Notes: generated by a model from the sequence alone, not told the origin. Counted from the first letter of the stretch, positions 36,458 through 45,734 are shown. The stretch is DNA of 64,000 nt from Parafannyhessea umbonata (GCF_012844235.1 NZ_JABAGR010000005.1:146014-210013), one strand, 5' to 3'. A program made the numbers and translations.

Positions 36458-36679
36458 ATGAGTCATCGGGAAATCAGAAGCAGCTTGGACATGATATCGG
36501 CGGACGAGGCCGCGAGGATCCTCAGGGTCTCCCCGAGGACGGTAAGGCGGCTCTGCATGGACCGGAAGATCCCCGCCGTCAAGGTGGGCAGCCAGTGGCG
36601 CATCGACAGGACGGAGCTCATGAGGACGCTAGCCAGGGACAGCAGGATGTCCTGCTGGCTCGGAATGGATGGCAAATAG
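36458..36679 (+). CDS. Helix-turn-helix excisionase-like protein 2
   Basis: 73 residues. ISADEAARILRVSPRTVRRL and CMDRKIPAVKVGSQWRIDRTEL match the same HTH_17 pattern as its neighbour but share little other sequence. AAGGGGG lies upstream of the ATG at 36458. The 139-base gap before it leaves room for separate control. DNA binding is well supported; whether it serves as excisionase or regulator is not. Confidence 0.75.
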   Translation: MSHREIRSSLDMISADEAARILRVSPRTVRRLCMDRKIPAVKVGSQWRIDRTELMRTLARDSRMSCWLGMDGK

Positions 36680-36736
36680 GCTCGGATCCCGTCTGCGGTC
36701 GGTCTCGCGCGGCGTCTCGAATGGAGCTGATCAGAG

Positions 36737-37012
36737 ATGAGACAGACCACAAAAGCAGAGAGAATCAACGGCAGCCGCAGCACCATCCTCATCAAGGAGT
36801 ACTACTCCGTCGAGGAGGTCTCCCGCCTCCTGCACATCAGCGAGAGGACGGTGAGGGAGCTCGCGCACCGCGAGGAGGACCCGCTCCCGTTCCGGCTCCT
36901 CTTCGGGCAGCAGAGGAACTCCTTCATACACCGCGAGGACCTCATGGACTGGCTCGAGTCGAACTCGCAGCTCGTCCGCGACGCCGCGAAGAAGCAGATG
37001 GGCCAGGCGTGA
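36737..37012 (+). CDS. Helix-turn-helix excisionase-like protein 3
   Basis: 91 residues. YYSVEEVSRLLHISERTVRELAHR and the wing FGQQRNSFIHREDLMDWL give a third HTH_17 domain, with charged extensions at both ends. Its stop overlaps the ATG of the replication-initiator-like gene by one base, so this copy is probably coupled to replication rather than excision. Confidence 0.75.
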   Translation: MRQTTKAERINGSRSTILIKEYYSVEEVSRLLHISERTVRELAHREEDPLPFRLLFGQQRNSFIHREDLMDWLESNSQLVRDAAKKQMGQA

Positions 37013-37455
37013 TGCAAAGTCACTCGGCCGGCGAGTTCGCCACGGTGTACCGCTTCATGACAGAGGGGCTGGGGCTCCGGGGATCAGACCTCCTCGTCTA
37101 CGCGAGGGTCTTCAGCTTCTGCCAGGAGGAGGGCGGAACCTACTTCGAGTCGGCCGAGAGCTGCGCCGCGTTCCTGAACATGTCGGAGAGACAGGTCAGA
37201 AGGTCCCTCGGGAACCTCGTCTCGAGGGACCTCATAGCAGAGACCGCCGATGCCGAGACGTGCCCGAGGGGTAGGGCCTTCGTCCTCCGCAGGGGGGCCG
37301 TCAGCGCGGCGATAACGCGCGTGGAGGGCGGCGAGACCACGGACAAATTGTCCGCGGGCAAGTCGGGAAGCGGACATATTGTCCGCGGCTCCGGACATCC
37401 TGGCCACGGCCGCGGACAGATTGTCCGCCCCTATATAGATAGAAGAGAAGAGTAG
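37012..37455 (+). CDS. Winged-helix replication-initiator-like protein with iterons in its gene
   Basis: 147 residues. The N-terminal 90 residues form a helix-turn-helix/winged-helix resembling phage and plasmid replisome organisers (LLVYARVFSFCQEEGG, then CAAFLNMSERQVRRSLGNLVSRDLI). The C-terminal part is low-complexity (DKLSAGKSG, GHIVRGSG, GQIVRP) because its DNA consists of GGACA-TGTCC palindromes. It is followed by a DnaC-like gene, the usual organiser-loader pairing. Identification as an initiator is inferred from the layout. Confidence 0.65.
   Translation: MQSHSAGEFATVYRFMTEGLGLRGSDLLVYARVFSFCQEEGGTYFESAESCAAFLNMSERQVRRSLGNLVSRDLIAETADAETCPRGRAFVLRRGAVSAAITRVEGGETTDKLSAGKSGSGHIVRGSGHPGHGRGQIVRPYIDRREE
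37341..37429 (+). repeat. Iteron-like palindromes, candidate replication origin
   Basis: Four units of consensus GCGGACAnATTGTCCGC: 37341-37357, 37370-37388, a degenerate one at 37391-37409, and 37411-37429. Centres are about 31, 21 and 21 bases apart. An AT-rich stretch (CTATATAGATAG) and a small TCTCATATGAGA palindrome follow at 37430-37472. This matches the layout of origins located inside initiator genes. Confidence 0.6.
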
Positions 37456-37495
37456 AACGAATCTCATATGAGAGACCGGAGAGGAGACGGGCGCA

Positions 37496-38401
37496 GTGGG
37501 CTCGATTGGCAGGATCGGCGCGGACGCGGAATGCGATGGGCGGCAGCCATGTCGCCAGACGCTCGTGACGCCCGAGGAGGCGATTGCGCGGGGGCTGGTC
37601 CGCGAGGTCCCGCCTCCCGCGAGGTGCGCGTACTGCGGGAGGCCGCTCAGGCCGCTCGGAGTCCCCGTCTTCGGGAGCGTCGCCTGGGTGTCGCACGAGC
37701 CATGCGAATGCGAAGGGGCCGAGCGCGAGAGGAGGGAGGAGGAGAGGAGGGCCCTGGACGAGATGGCCGCGGAGAGGGAGCGCAGGCTCGAGAGGTCGGG
37801 GATCCCGCTCAGGTTCCGAAAGGCGACCCCAACAGAGGCCCGGTGCGCCGCTTATGCGGATGCCCTTCCCGGGTCGGGGCCCAACGGGCTCTTCATCCAC
37901 GGACCGGTCGGCACGGGGAAGACCCACAACGCGGCGGCGGTCGCCATAGCGGCCACGGACCGGGGGCTAAGGACCGTCTTCACCTCGGCAATCGCCATAT
38001 TCTCGAGCATCAGGGAGACCTTCGACGGGGGAGGCTCGAGCAAGAGGGCCCTCGAGAGGTACTCGTCGTGCGAGATGCTGGTCCTGGACGACCTGGGCAA
38101 GGAGTCCAGCTCGAGGTGGTCCCTCATGACGCTGTTCGCCATCGTCAACGCCAGGTACGAGGGCATGAGGCCGACGGTCGTCACGTCGCAGTACACGCTG
38201 TCGCAGCTGAGGTCGAGGCTCGCGTCGACCGGCGAGGCGGAGACGGCCACCGCCATAGCCTCGCGAATCGCCGCGACGTGCGCCGACGTGGAGCTCACGG
38301 GACCTGACCTGAGGAGAGGCGCCTTTGGACCCCGAGGGACGCAACCTAAACAGAGGACATATTCTGTCGCAAGTCGATCAATACTCGAAAACTTCAAGTA
38401 G
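37496..38401 (+). CDS. DnaC/IstB-like AAA+ helicase loader
   Basis: 301 residues. The N-terminal region has a possible zinc site (CAYCGRPL and CEC), then a charged helix. The ATPase has Walker A GPVGTGKTH at about residue 141 and Walker B MLVLDDLG at about 199; VVTSQYTLSQL matches the sensor-1 region. DnaC-type proteins load the replicative helicase, here presumably at the iteron region just upstream. The GTG at 37496 follows GGAGACGGG. Gene and neighbour together suggest element-encoded replication. Confidence 0.8.
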   Translation: MGSIGRIGADAECDGRQPCRQTLVTPEEAIARGLVREVPPPARCAYCGRPLRPLGVPVFGSVAWVSHEPCECEGAERERREEERRALDEMAAERERRLERSGIPLRFRKATPTEARCAAYADALPGSGPNGLFIHGPVGTGKTHNAAAVAIAATDRGLRTVFTSAIAIFSSIRETFDGGGSSKRALERYSSCEMLVLDDLGKESSSRWSLMTLFAIVNARYEGMRPTVVTSQYTLSQLRSRLASTGEAETATAIASRIAATCADVELTGPDLRRGAFGPRGTQPKQRTYSVASRSILENFK

Positions 38402-38617
38402 GGCATTTTGTCGTTATGTCTTCTCGCTCTTCAGTGAACCACAGGGGAGTGAATGTAGCATTCGGATCGTCACTGCTTCAGAAAAAGGCGGCTTTACCTC
38501 GTCGCATAAGATGACGCGGTGAAGCCGCTTACTACATCGTTTATGTGAGCAGCCAGTCTCAGAGGAATACGCTGCAGGATTTTTTGATCCTCCCTCAACT
38601 TGTGAGGATAAGCTGCC

Positions 38618-39664
38618 CTATCGCAGAAAAGTCTCGAACTTATTCGCAGACGTGCGCATCTCACTGATCGTGTTGCTATTGGAGCACATCAGCTCGATAT
38701 GCAGGCCCGAATCCGAGGTCACACGCACGCTTCCGTACTCGCAAATAGGGACCTGCCTGTTGTTCTTGAATCGCTTGTCGGGCGTCCCATTCTTGTTTAC
38801 CTTGAGCCACGTCTGCCCTATCACCTTCGCGTCCTTGGGGACAGGGTCCGTCTCAACGAAGCGTGACGTTCCGAACTCCATGTCGATGTCCTCGTAGCTG
38901 ATAGCGCCAACGTTCGTTCTCGCTACGACGAGGACCTTGTCGGGCAGGAAGTAGACGCGCTGCTTGCGAAGCCTCAGGCCGAACGGCTGGACGTTGGACT
39001 CCACGAAGAACGGAAGCTTGCTGATCGCGTGGGCAGGTATCCTCTTGACCCCTCGCGTCGCGCCACCGCTCACCTTCCTGTCCAGGCTGGCCTCGGAGAC
39101 CGTCTGCCAGAACTTATTATTCTTGTTCAGGCTCATCCAAATTGCGGAGAGGTCGTCGTAGGCTGCCTGCGCTTCGTCGTCGAACGAGTACTCCATCGGG
39201 ACTTTCATCTTCGAGTGGACGACAATCTTGAGAACGATGCCGGCGATTGCCGTGAAGATGAAGGGCGGGAGGACTGCGAGGATGACGGTCGCCATCAGCC
39301 AAGTGCTGAGGTAATCGAGCCTCTGGGCCTTCCTCATCTGGTCCAGTAGCTCCTCGTACTCCGCCGGCTGGTAGTCACCTGCGTTCACGCTCTCCGTGCT
39401 CACGGCGTTCGAAACCCCAGCCTGCTGCAAATGGCTTGCGCCACGGGCGTGGCTCGACGAGCCCGAGCGCCCCTTTCTCTTCCCGCTCTCGCTGACGTAC
39501 GAGAGCCCGGTGCCCGGAATCGAGTACGTCCGTCGCGAAGAGCCCCTTGCGGTCTTCGTGTAGCGGTATCCCTTCGTGCCCCAGCTGTACCCGATGCCAC
39601 TCTTGCTGATGTTGACGCGGAATCCCCCACCCAAATTGATGCTCTTCCGAAAACGCACGCCCAA
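38618..39664 (-). CDS. DUF4236 membrane protein, probable cargo
   Basis: 348 residues. The N-terminus (VRFRKSINLGGGFRVNISKSG, then GYSWGTKGYRYTKTARG) is the DUF4236 domain. Residues 118-149 are hydrophobic with one or two membrane segments; the C-terminal 190 residues look like a soluble beta-rich domain of unknown identity. TTG start with GAGGAGGG upstream. Its GC content is visibly lower than the flanking conjugation genes and it is opposite in strand, so it looks like a later insertion. Function unknown. Confidence 0.75.
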   Translation of the reverse strand: MGVRFRKSINLGGGFRVNISKSGIGYSWGTKGYRYTKTARGSSRRTYSIPGTGLSYVSESGKRKGRSGSSSHARGASHLQQAGVSNAVSTESVNAGDYQPAEYEELLDQMRKAQRLDYLSTWLMATVILAVLPPFIFTAIAGIVLKIVVHSKMKVPMEYSFDDEAQAAYDDLSAIWMSLNKNNKFWQTVSEASLDRKVSGGATRGVKRIPAHAISKLPFFVESNVQPFGLRLRKQRVYFLPDKVLVVARTNVGAISYEDIDMEFGTSRFVETDPVPKDAKVIGQTWLKVNKNGTPDKRFKNNRQVPICEYGSVRVTSDSGLHIELMCSNSNTISEMRTSANKFETFLR

Positions 39665-40154
39665 GGTAAGCCCTCCTCAATCGCTGAATACTTCCTAAGC
39701 TAGGTTATATGTCCAACCAAGACCTTATCATGCCGCATAAACTTAGATGACATTGTTACTGTTGGGCTAGGCGTAGCGGGCAATGCCCTTTGAGTAATAT
39801 CGATTTTTCCCGGCTAGGACTTGCGGTACGTAAGAGAGTGCAACCTCCTGAGAACATATCTACATCCATTCCATGAGACGCCCTGGGGAGCGCTCGGTAC
39901 TTTTCATCAAAGTTCCGAGAGCGAATCTGCATCGAGGATTACGGGGCGGGTAACCAAAAACTAATGGTTAATGCTACCAATTCCTCGCGATATTGACTCG
40001 AAATGGACTGGGTGCGCGTGGACAACGCGGCCCATACGGACATCCGCCTCGCATTGAATCGTAGGCGGCGGGCCGCAACCGGCACCCAGCTAACGACGAG
40101 AGAGACAGGCCGCGCAAGCCGGCCCGTCCACGAGCCGCCCGCCATGGAGGACAC
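39665..40154. other. Low-GC intergenic region before the transfer operon
   Basis: About 490 bases without a convincing gene. It must hold the promoters of the divergent DUF4236 gene and the transfer operon. A perfect inverted repeat TAACCA/TGGTTA lies at 39951-39970 (8-base centre), and a TTGACT at 39993 could be a -35 element, but no good -10 follows at the right spacing. Confidence 0.45.
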
Positions 40155-40769
40155 ATGGCAGACGACTTCGGCGACGACGCCGGCCAGCAGATATTCGACT
40201 GGGCGCTGCGACTCGGCCTGGAGGGGTACCGCCGCGGCGGAGGCCCCGCGGGGCAGCGCGCCGTCGAGGAGGCGATAGGGCGCCTCGAGGCCGCGCTGGA
40301 GAACGCCAGAGACGCCGTCGGCGCTTCTACGGATTCCCCGGCCGAGGCGCGACAGGAGGTCCGGACAGACGCGAGGTTCGCCCGCCTCGACATGTCGGAG
40401 TTCGCCGAGCTCGAGGACGGGCAGAGGGTAATCTCCGCGGTGGACGCGAAGCTCACGGCAAACGACATATGGCACGGGATGACGGAGGACGGCGGCACGC
40501 CCTGGCTCGTCTTCAAGACGGCCGACGCGCCGGCGGTCGCGTCGACCTTCGACCAGCTCGTATCGGACACGAGGGAAGCCGCGAGCAGGGCCGCGGAGCG
40601 GATCCGCCAGGAGCAGGAGCGGGAAGGCGGGTCCCGCGGCGCCGACCGCGACCGGGAGCCCCTCAAGGAGAGGGCGGAGCGTGCGAGGAGGGCCTCCGAG
40701 GCCCAGTCGCATGACACGGAACGCGACCGTGCGCCGGAGCAGGACCGCGTGGAGACGAGGTCGAAGTGA
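40155..40769 (+). CDS. PcfB-like (DUF3801-type) conjugation accessory protein
   Basis: 204 residues, soluble, ending in a highly charged Arg/Glu tail. The central part (EFAELEDGQRVISAVDAKL, then WLVFKTADAPAVASTFDQL) resembles DUF3801 proteins such as PcfB, which work with the relaxase and coupling protein. Assignment rests on that resemblance and on its position immediately before virD4 (ATG after GGAGGACAC; overlap with the next GTG by 4 bases). Confidence 0.6.
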   Translation: MADDFGDDAGQQIFDWALRLGLEGYRRGGGPAGQRAVEEAIGRLEAALENARDAVGASTDSPAEARQEVRTDARFARLDMSEFAELEDGQRVISAVDAKLTANDIWHGMTEDGGTPWLVFKTADAPAVASTFDQLVSDTREAASRAAERIRQEQEREGGSRGADRDREPLKERAERARRASEAQSHDTERDRAPEQDRVETRSK

Positions 40770-42535
40770 GGGCGCGAGGAACGGGCGCCGCAACCGCGGC
40801 CGGGCTCTCCGCCGCCGCGTTCGCAATCGGCGACATCGCCGCCGCTGCACTGCCAGCCGGCGCGCCCGCCGACCCGGAATCCACGGTTCGTAGAGTCCTT
40901 TCAGGAATCATCGCGGGGACCGCCTCGCCGAGCGCGGAGCCGATCCCGCTCGCCGTCGGGCTAGCCTGCGCCGCGGGAGTCTGGCTCGCCTGGGCGAGGA
41001 GGCTCTCTCTCGCCGGGGAGCACAGGAGCGGCGAGGAGCACGGCAGCGCTAGGTGGGCGAGCCCGAGGGAAGCCGGGGCGTTCGCCGACCGTGGGGACCC
41101 AAGGAACAACATCATCCTCACGCAGCACGTTTCCCTCGCCATGTCCAGGGCAGACCACAACCCCAGGCTCGAGCGCAACAGGAATGTCCTCGTGATCGGA
41201 GGGTCCGGCTCCGGCAAGACCCGCTCCTACGTGATCCCCAACGTCCTACAGATGAACGCGAGCCTCCTGGTGACCGACCCCAAGGGCACGCTCGAGGCCG
41301 AGCTGGGGCCGGCCCTGCGCTCCGCCGGCTACGAGGTCGCCAGGATCGACACCGTGGACTTCGGCCGCTCGGCGCGCTACAACCCGCTCGCCTACGTGCG
41401 CACGCAGCAGGACGTGCTCGAGGTCGTCGACTGCATCATCGCCAACACCACGAGGGAGGGCTCCTCCTCGGCGGACCCGTTCTGGGAGAACGCAGAGAGG
41501 CTCCTCTACAGCGCGCTCGTGGCATACCTCGTCTGGCACTGCCCGGAGGCCGACAGGAACCTCCCGGGCCTCATGACGCTCCTCTCGCTGGCGTCGGCGA
41601 GCGAGGGGGACGAGAGCTACAGGAGCCCACTCGACGTGCTCTTCGACGAGCTCGAGACGGGAAAGAGGTGCGTCGTCGGCGATTGCCCCCGCGACGTGGG
41701 CGCGCGCTCCTTCTCGGGCGGGAGCCGAGTTACGTGGGTCAGGGTCGCGGAGCCGCTCGCGCCGGAGGAGGACTTCGCGCTCGGCCGCTACCGCGCCTTC
41801 AGGGTCGCCGCGGGCAGGACCCTCAAGTCGATAATCATCAGCTGCAACGCGAGGCTCGCCCCGCTCGGCGGCGAGGAGATCCGACGCGTCCTCTCGGGCG
41901 ACGACCTCGGGATCGACCTCATGGGCGAGCCGGGCCGCAGGGTCGCGGTCTTCGCCACCACGTCGGATACGAACGGGACCTTCTCGTTCCTCCTGGCGCT
42001 CCTCGTCTGGCAGGCGACGAACCTGCTCTGCGAGCGGGCCCTGAGGGTGCACGGCGGGTCGCTGCCGACTCCCGTGCACCTCGTCCTGGACGAGTTCGCG
42101 AACATCGGGAGGCTACCGGACTTCGAGCGCACCATCGCCGTCGTCCGCTCGAGGAACATCGGGGTCTCGGTCATCCTCCAGTCGCTCTCGCAGCTCAAGG
42201 CCCGATACGGGGAGTCGGCGCAGACGATCGTGGACTGCTGCGACACGACGCTCTTCCTGGGCGGCAACTCCAACGAGACGAACAGGGGGATCTCGGAGAA
42301 GGTCGGCAAGCAGACCGTCTCGGTCATCGGTGCCAGCGAGAGCAGGGGCGCGACCAGCAGCTCCACCCAGAGCAGGCAGGCCGCGGAGCGCGACCTGATA
42401 CAGCCCTCGGAGCTCGCGAGGCTCGACCGGAGGAAGGCGGTCGTCCTCATCGCCGGCGCGAACCCGGTCCTGGACAGGAAGTATGACCCGAGGAGGCACC
42501 CGGCATGGCGCGGGGAGGTGGTCGCGATGAAATGA
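40766..42535 (+). CDS. Type IV coupling protein, VirD4/TraG family
   Basis: Inner-membrane ATPase that brings the relaxase-DNA complex to the secretion channel. 589 residues: N-terminal membrane segments, Walker A VIGGSGSGKTRSYVIPN near residue 145, and the VirD4 hallmark HLVLDEFANIGRLPDFE near 435 containing Walker B. VSVILQSLSQLKARYG is also typical of TraG/VirD4. The GTG start overlaps the upstream gene. Confidence 0.93.
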   Translation: MRARGTGAATAAGLSAAAFAIGDIAAAALPAGAPADPESTVRRVLSGIIAGTASPSAEPIPLAVGLACAAGVWLAWARRLSLAGEHRSGEEHGSARWASPREAGAFADRGDPRNNIILTQHVSLAMSRADHNPRLERNRNVLVIGGSGSGKTRSYVIPNVLQMNASLLVTDPKGTLEAELGPALRSAGYEVARIDTVDFGRSARYNPLAYVRTQQDVLEVVDCIIANTTREGSSSADPFWENAERLLYSALVAYLVWHCPEADRNLPGLMTLLSLASASEGDESYRSPLDVLFDELETGKRCVVGDCPRDVGARSFSGGSRVTWVRVAEPLAPEEDFALGRYRAFRVAAGRTLKSIIISCNARLAPLGGEEIRRVLSGDDLGIDLMGEPGRRVAVFATTSDTNGTFSFLLALLVWQATNLLCERALRVHGGSLPTPVHLVLDEFANIGRLPDFERTIAVVRSRNIGVSVILQSLSQLKARYGESAQTIVDCCDTTLFLGGNSNETNRGISEKVGKQTVSVIGASESRGATSSSTQSRQAAERDLIQPSELARLDRRKAVVLIAGANPVLDRKYDPRRHPAWRGEVVAMK

Positions 42536-42831
42536 ACGTCCGGCCCGGCGAGAGGGCGGCGGCGCCGGGCCGAGACCACGCCGCCACCATGGGTCCCTAC
42601 GCTTCGGAGGACAAGTTGCTCAACCAAATCATCAAGCTCGTGTCGGGCTGCGTCTCGTTCCTCGGCGGGTTCCTCGTCGTTTGGGGCGCCGTGAGCCTGG
42701 GCCTCGCGATACGCGAGCAGCAGGGCGGCGCGCAGATCGCGAGCGCCATATCGACCATCGCGGGCGGGGCGATCATCATCGCCGCCTCGGTCTACTTCGG
42801 GATGCTAGACACGTCCTGGCTCCCGGCCTAG
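42532..42831 (+). CDS. Small two-helix membrane protein, Maff2/VirB2-like
   Basis: 99 residues with two hydrophobic segments (CVSFLGGFLVVWGAVSLGLAI and ISTIAGGAIIIAASVYFGML) around a short polar loop. Size, topology and position between virD4 and the PrgI gene match the Maff2 family of Gram-positive conjugative elements, thought to be pilin-like channel subunits. The ATG at 42532 overlaps the virD4 stop by 4 bases. Confidence 0.65.
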   Translation: MNVRPGERAAAPGRDHAATMGPYASEDKLLNQIIKLVSGCVSFLGGFLVVWGAVSLGLAIREQQGGAQIASAISTIAGGAIIIAASVYFGMLDTSWLPA

Positions 42832-42841
42832 GGGTGCGGCG

Positions 42842-43264
42842 ATGGCGTCGCTCTCTGTCGCGGTCCACAAGGACATAGGCGAGTACCAGGAGAAGGTCGT
42901 GGGCAAGCTCAGCCTGAGGACGCTGCTCTGCGTCACGGGCGGGCTCGCCACGTCGGTGGCGACGGCGTCCGCGCTCTACGCGGCTCTCGGCGTGGAGCCC
43001 GCCGACGCGAGCCTGCCGGTGATGTGCGCGTCCCTCCCGTTCTGGCTGCTGGGCTTCTGGCGTCCGCACGGGATGAGGGCTGAGGAGTTCGCCCCCATGC
43101 TCTGGGAGCACGCGACCTGGGACGGGGTGCTCGCGTACGGGACGTCGTTCATGCTCGCCGCGCCGCCGGAGCCGATCGCCCAGCGGACGACCAGGAGGCA
43201 CAGGAGGAACGCGAGGAGGAAGGGGGCGGAGCTCCGTGAGCCGAGCAGGGAAGCAGAGGGATAG
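42842..43264 (+). CDS. PrgI-like (VirB3-type) membrane protein
   Basis: 140 residues. VHKDIGEYQEKVVGKLSLRTLLC at the N-terminus and the WRPHGMRAEEFAPMLW segment after two membrane helices are the PrgI pattern. The C-terminus is very basic. PrgI proteins anchor the VirB4 ATPase at the membrane, and the VirB4 gene starts inside this one (29-base overlap). Confidence 0.82.
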   Translation: MASLSVAVHKDIGEYQEKVVGKLSLRTLLCVTGGLATSVATASALYAALGVEPADASLPVMCASLPFWLLGFWRPHGMRAEEFAPMLWEHATWDGVLAYGTSFMLAAPPEPIAQRTTRRHRRNARRKGAELREPSREAEG

Positions 43265-45734
43265 CGCGCGTGGCGCGGGACCCTGGGAGAGGCTCTCGCT
43301 GATGATATCGGGAGGGGGCTCCGCCGAGCGCGACCTCAGGGAGCACGACCGCGAGGCGAGCGAGAGGGCGGCCGCCCGAAGGAGGTCGCTGCGCGCGGCG
43401 CGCGACGTATACAACGCGGTCGGCTTCGACTCGCTGTGGGCCGACGGCATCTGCGAGGTCGACCCTGGGGTCTTCTCGCAGACCCTCGAGTTCTCCGACA
43501 TCAGCTACCAGAGCGCCCGCAGGGAGGCGAAGGAGTCCGTCTTCTCGGCCTGGTGCCAGCTCTTCGACTCCATCGGCGAGGACGTCGCGCTCCAGCTCTC
43601 GGTCGTGAACACGCCCATCCCCGCCGAGGAGATCGGGCACCGCTCCTTCTTCGCGGAGAGGGGGAGGACCGCCGCGCTCGCCGAGGAGTACAACCGAATC
43701 CTCAACGACAAGATGCGCGAGGGCGTCTCGAACCTCGTTCGCTCGCGATACATCACGTTCTCCGTCGGGGCGAGGGACGCGGAGTCCGCCGTGCCCAGGC
43801 TCGCGCGCGTGCGCGGGGATGTGACCCAGTCCCTCCAGAGGATACGATGCGACGCCACTCCGCTCGACGGCCCGGGGCGCCTACGGGCCATCGCGGAGCT
43901 GCTGCGCCCCGGCAACCCTCCCGCCGCCGGGTGGGAGGCGCTCGGGGCCACCTCCGGGCTGCGCGCGAAGGACCTCGCTTGCCCCAACTGCATCGAGGCG
44001 AAGCCCGAAGGGTCCGCGTCGTGCCTCAGGATCGACGGGACGTGGTGCCAGACGCTCGCCTTCCGCTCGTTCGGCTCGGAGCTCTCGGACCGGTGCGTGG
44101 CCGAGATCGTCGACCTTCCCGTACCGCTCGCGGTGAGCCTGCACGTGAGGGGCATGGACAAGTCGCGCGCGATCGCCTTCGTGAAGAAGCGGCTCGCGTG
44201 GATGGACAAGGAGATCATCGACGAGCAGATGACCGCCGTGAAGCGCGGCTACGACTTCGACATCCTCCCCTCCGAGCTCAAGTACTCGAAGGCGGAGGCC
44301 GAGGACCTCCTCGACCACCTGCAGAACAAGAACCAGAGGCTCTTCCGCTACACGGGGCTCGTGTACACCTACGCGGACACCCGCGACGCGCTGCGCAACC
44401 AGGTCGAGCAGATCATGCGCACGGCGCGGTCGAACTCAATCGACGTGGGGACCCTCGACTACCGGCAGAGGGAGGGGCTCAACTCGGTGCTCCCCCTCGG
44501 GGCCAACCGCGTGGATGTAGGCAGGATGATGACCACCGCGGAGGTGGCGATCCAGATGCCCTTCGCGACGCAGGAGCTCAACCAGGAGGGCGGCGGCTAC
44601 TACGGCCAGAACAAGGAGAGCTCGAACCTGGTGATCTGCAACAGGCGCAGCCTCGCGAGCCCCATGGGATTCGTCGCCGGCAAGCCTGGCAGCGGAAAGT
44701 CCTTCTCCACCAAGCGCGAGATCCTCAACACCATCCTCGCGTACCCCGACGACCAGGTGATCATCTTCGACCCCGCGGGGGAGTACTCCGCGGTGACGGA
44801 GCCGTGCGGCGGGACCACGATCAGGCTCGGTCCGGACTCCGACTCGCACCTCAACCCCTTCGACCTCACCGACGTGGCGGACCTCAGCCCGAGCGCCCAG
44901 CGGGCGTTCAAGATCGACGCCTTCCTCGCGCTCTCCGCGGCGACAATGTCCGAGGGGAGCCAGGGGCTCCCCGAGGCGGACAAGTCCATCATCGCCCGCT
45001 GCGTCGAGGCGTGCTACGAGAGCCGCTCCGTGGACGGCGGCACCCCCACGCTCGGCGACCTCTACGAGGAGCTGCTCGCGCAGGAGGAGCGCGAGGCGCG
45101 CGACATCGCGCTGCGCTACGAGCGCTACGCCGTGGGCGCGCAGTCCTTCTTCAACCACGAGTCGGACGTCGACCTCTCGAACCGGATCGTCGACGTAGAC
45201 CTCAGGGACCTCACCTCGAACCTCCGGACCTTCGGGATGCTCACGGCGCTCGAGTCCGTGCGCAACCGCATGTACTCGAACTACGAGCGGGGAGTCACCA
45301 CGTGGCTCTACATCGACGAGGTCCAGTCCCTCTTCGAGCACCCGGCTATCGTCTCGTACTTCTCGCGCTTCTGGGCGGAGGGGCGAAAGTTCGGTCTCGT
45401 GGCCACCGGCATAACGCAGAACTCGGTCTATATGCTGGAGCACGAGGAGGCCAGGAACATGGTGCTCAACTCGGACTTCATCCTCCTCCACAAGCAGTCG
45501 CCCGTGGACCGAAGGGCCTGGGTCGACCTCCTGGGCCTCTCCGAGCAGGAGTCGCGCTACATAGACGAGTCGATCAAGCCGGGCGAGGGGCTCCTCGTCG
45601 CCGGCGGCGCGCGCGTCCCCATCAAGGACGACTTCCCCAGGGGCGCGCTCTACGACCTCTTCAACACGAAGCCGAGCGAGCAGGCGCCGAGGCGGCGCCG
45701 CAGGAAGGCGACGGCGCGGAGGGGGGAGAGGTGA
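43236..45734 (+). CDS. VirB4/TrbE-family conjugation ATPase
   Basis: 832 residues, the energising ATPase of the transfer channel. Walker A GKPGSGKSFSTKREI near residue 485, IIFDPAGEYSAV shortly after, and a Walker B region WLYIDEVQSLFEH near 690 followed by GLVATGITQN. The N-terminal 400 residues are the usual VirB4 helical/CagE-like domain. The GTG start lies within the PrgI gene, so translation is probably coupled. Confidence 0.93.
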   Translation: MSRAGKQRDSARGAGPWERLSLMISGGGSAERDLREHDREASERAAARRRSLRAARDVYNAVGFDSLWADGICEVDPGVFSQTLEFSDISYQSARREAKESVFSAWCQLFDSIGEDVALQLSVVNTPIPAEEIGHRSFFAERGRTAALAEEYNRILNDKMREGVSNLVRSRYITFSVGARDAESAVPRLARVRGDVTQSLQRIRCDATPLDGPGRLRAIAELLRPGNPPAAGWEALGATSGLRAKDLACPNCIEAKPEGSASCLRIDGTWCQTLAFRSFGSELSDRCVAEIVDLPVPLAVSLHVRGMDKSRAIAFVKKRLAWMDKEIIDEQMTAVKRGYDFDILPSELKYSKAEAEDLLDHLQNKNQRLFRYTGLVYTYADTRDALRNQVEQIMRTARSNSIDVGTLDYRQREGLNSVLPLGANRVDVGRMMTTAEVAIQMPFATQELNQEGGGYYGQNKESSNLVICNRRSLASPMGFVAGKPGSGKSFSTKREILNTILAYPDDQVIIFDPAGEYSAVTEPCGGTTIRLGPDSDSHLNPFDLTDVADLSPSAQRAFKIDAFLALSAATMSEGSQGLPEADKSIIARCVEACYESRSVDGGTPTLGDLYEELLAQEEREARDIALRYERYAVGAQSFFNHESDVDLSNRIVDVDLRDLTSNLRTFGMLTALESVRNRMYSNYERGVTTWLYIDEVQSLFEHPAIVSYFSRFWAEGRKFGLVATGITQNSVYMLEHEEARNMVLNSDFILLHKQSPVDRRAWVDLLGLSEQESRYIDESIKPGEGLLVAGGARVPIKDDFPRGALYDLFNTKPSEQAPRRRRRKATARRGER

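Noticed and set aside
40003..40278. 91-codon plus-strand frame before the PcfB-like gene
   Set aside because: It overlaps the better-supported gene at 40155 with strong ribosome site and shows shadow-like composition.
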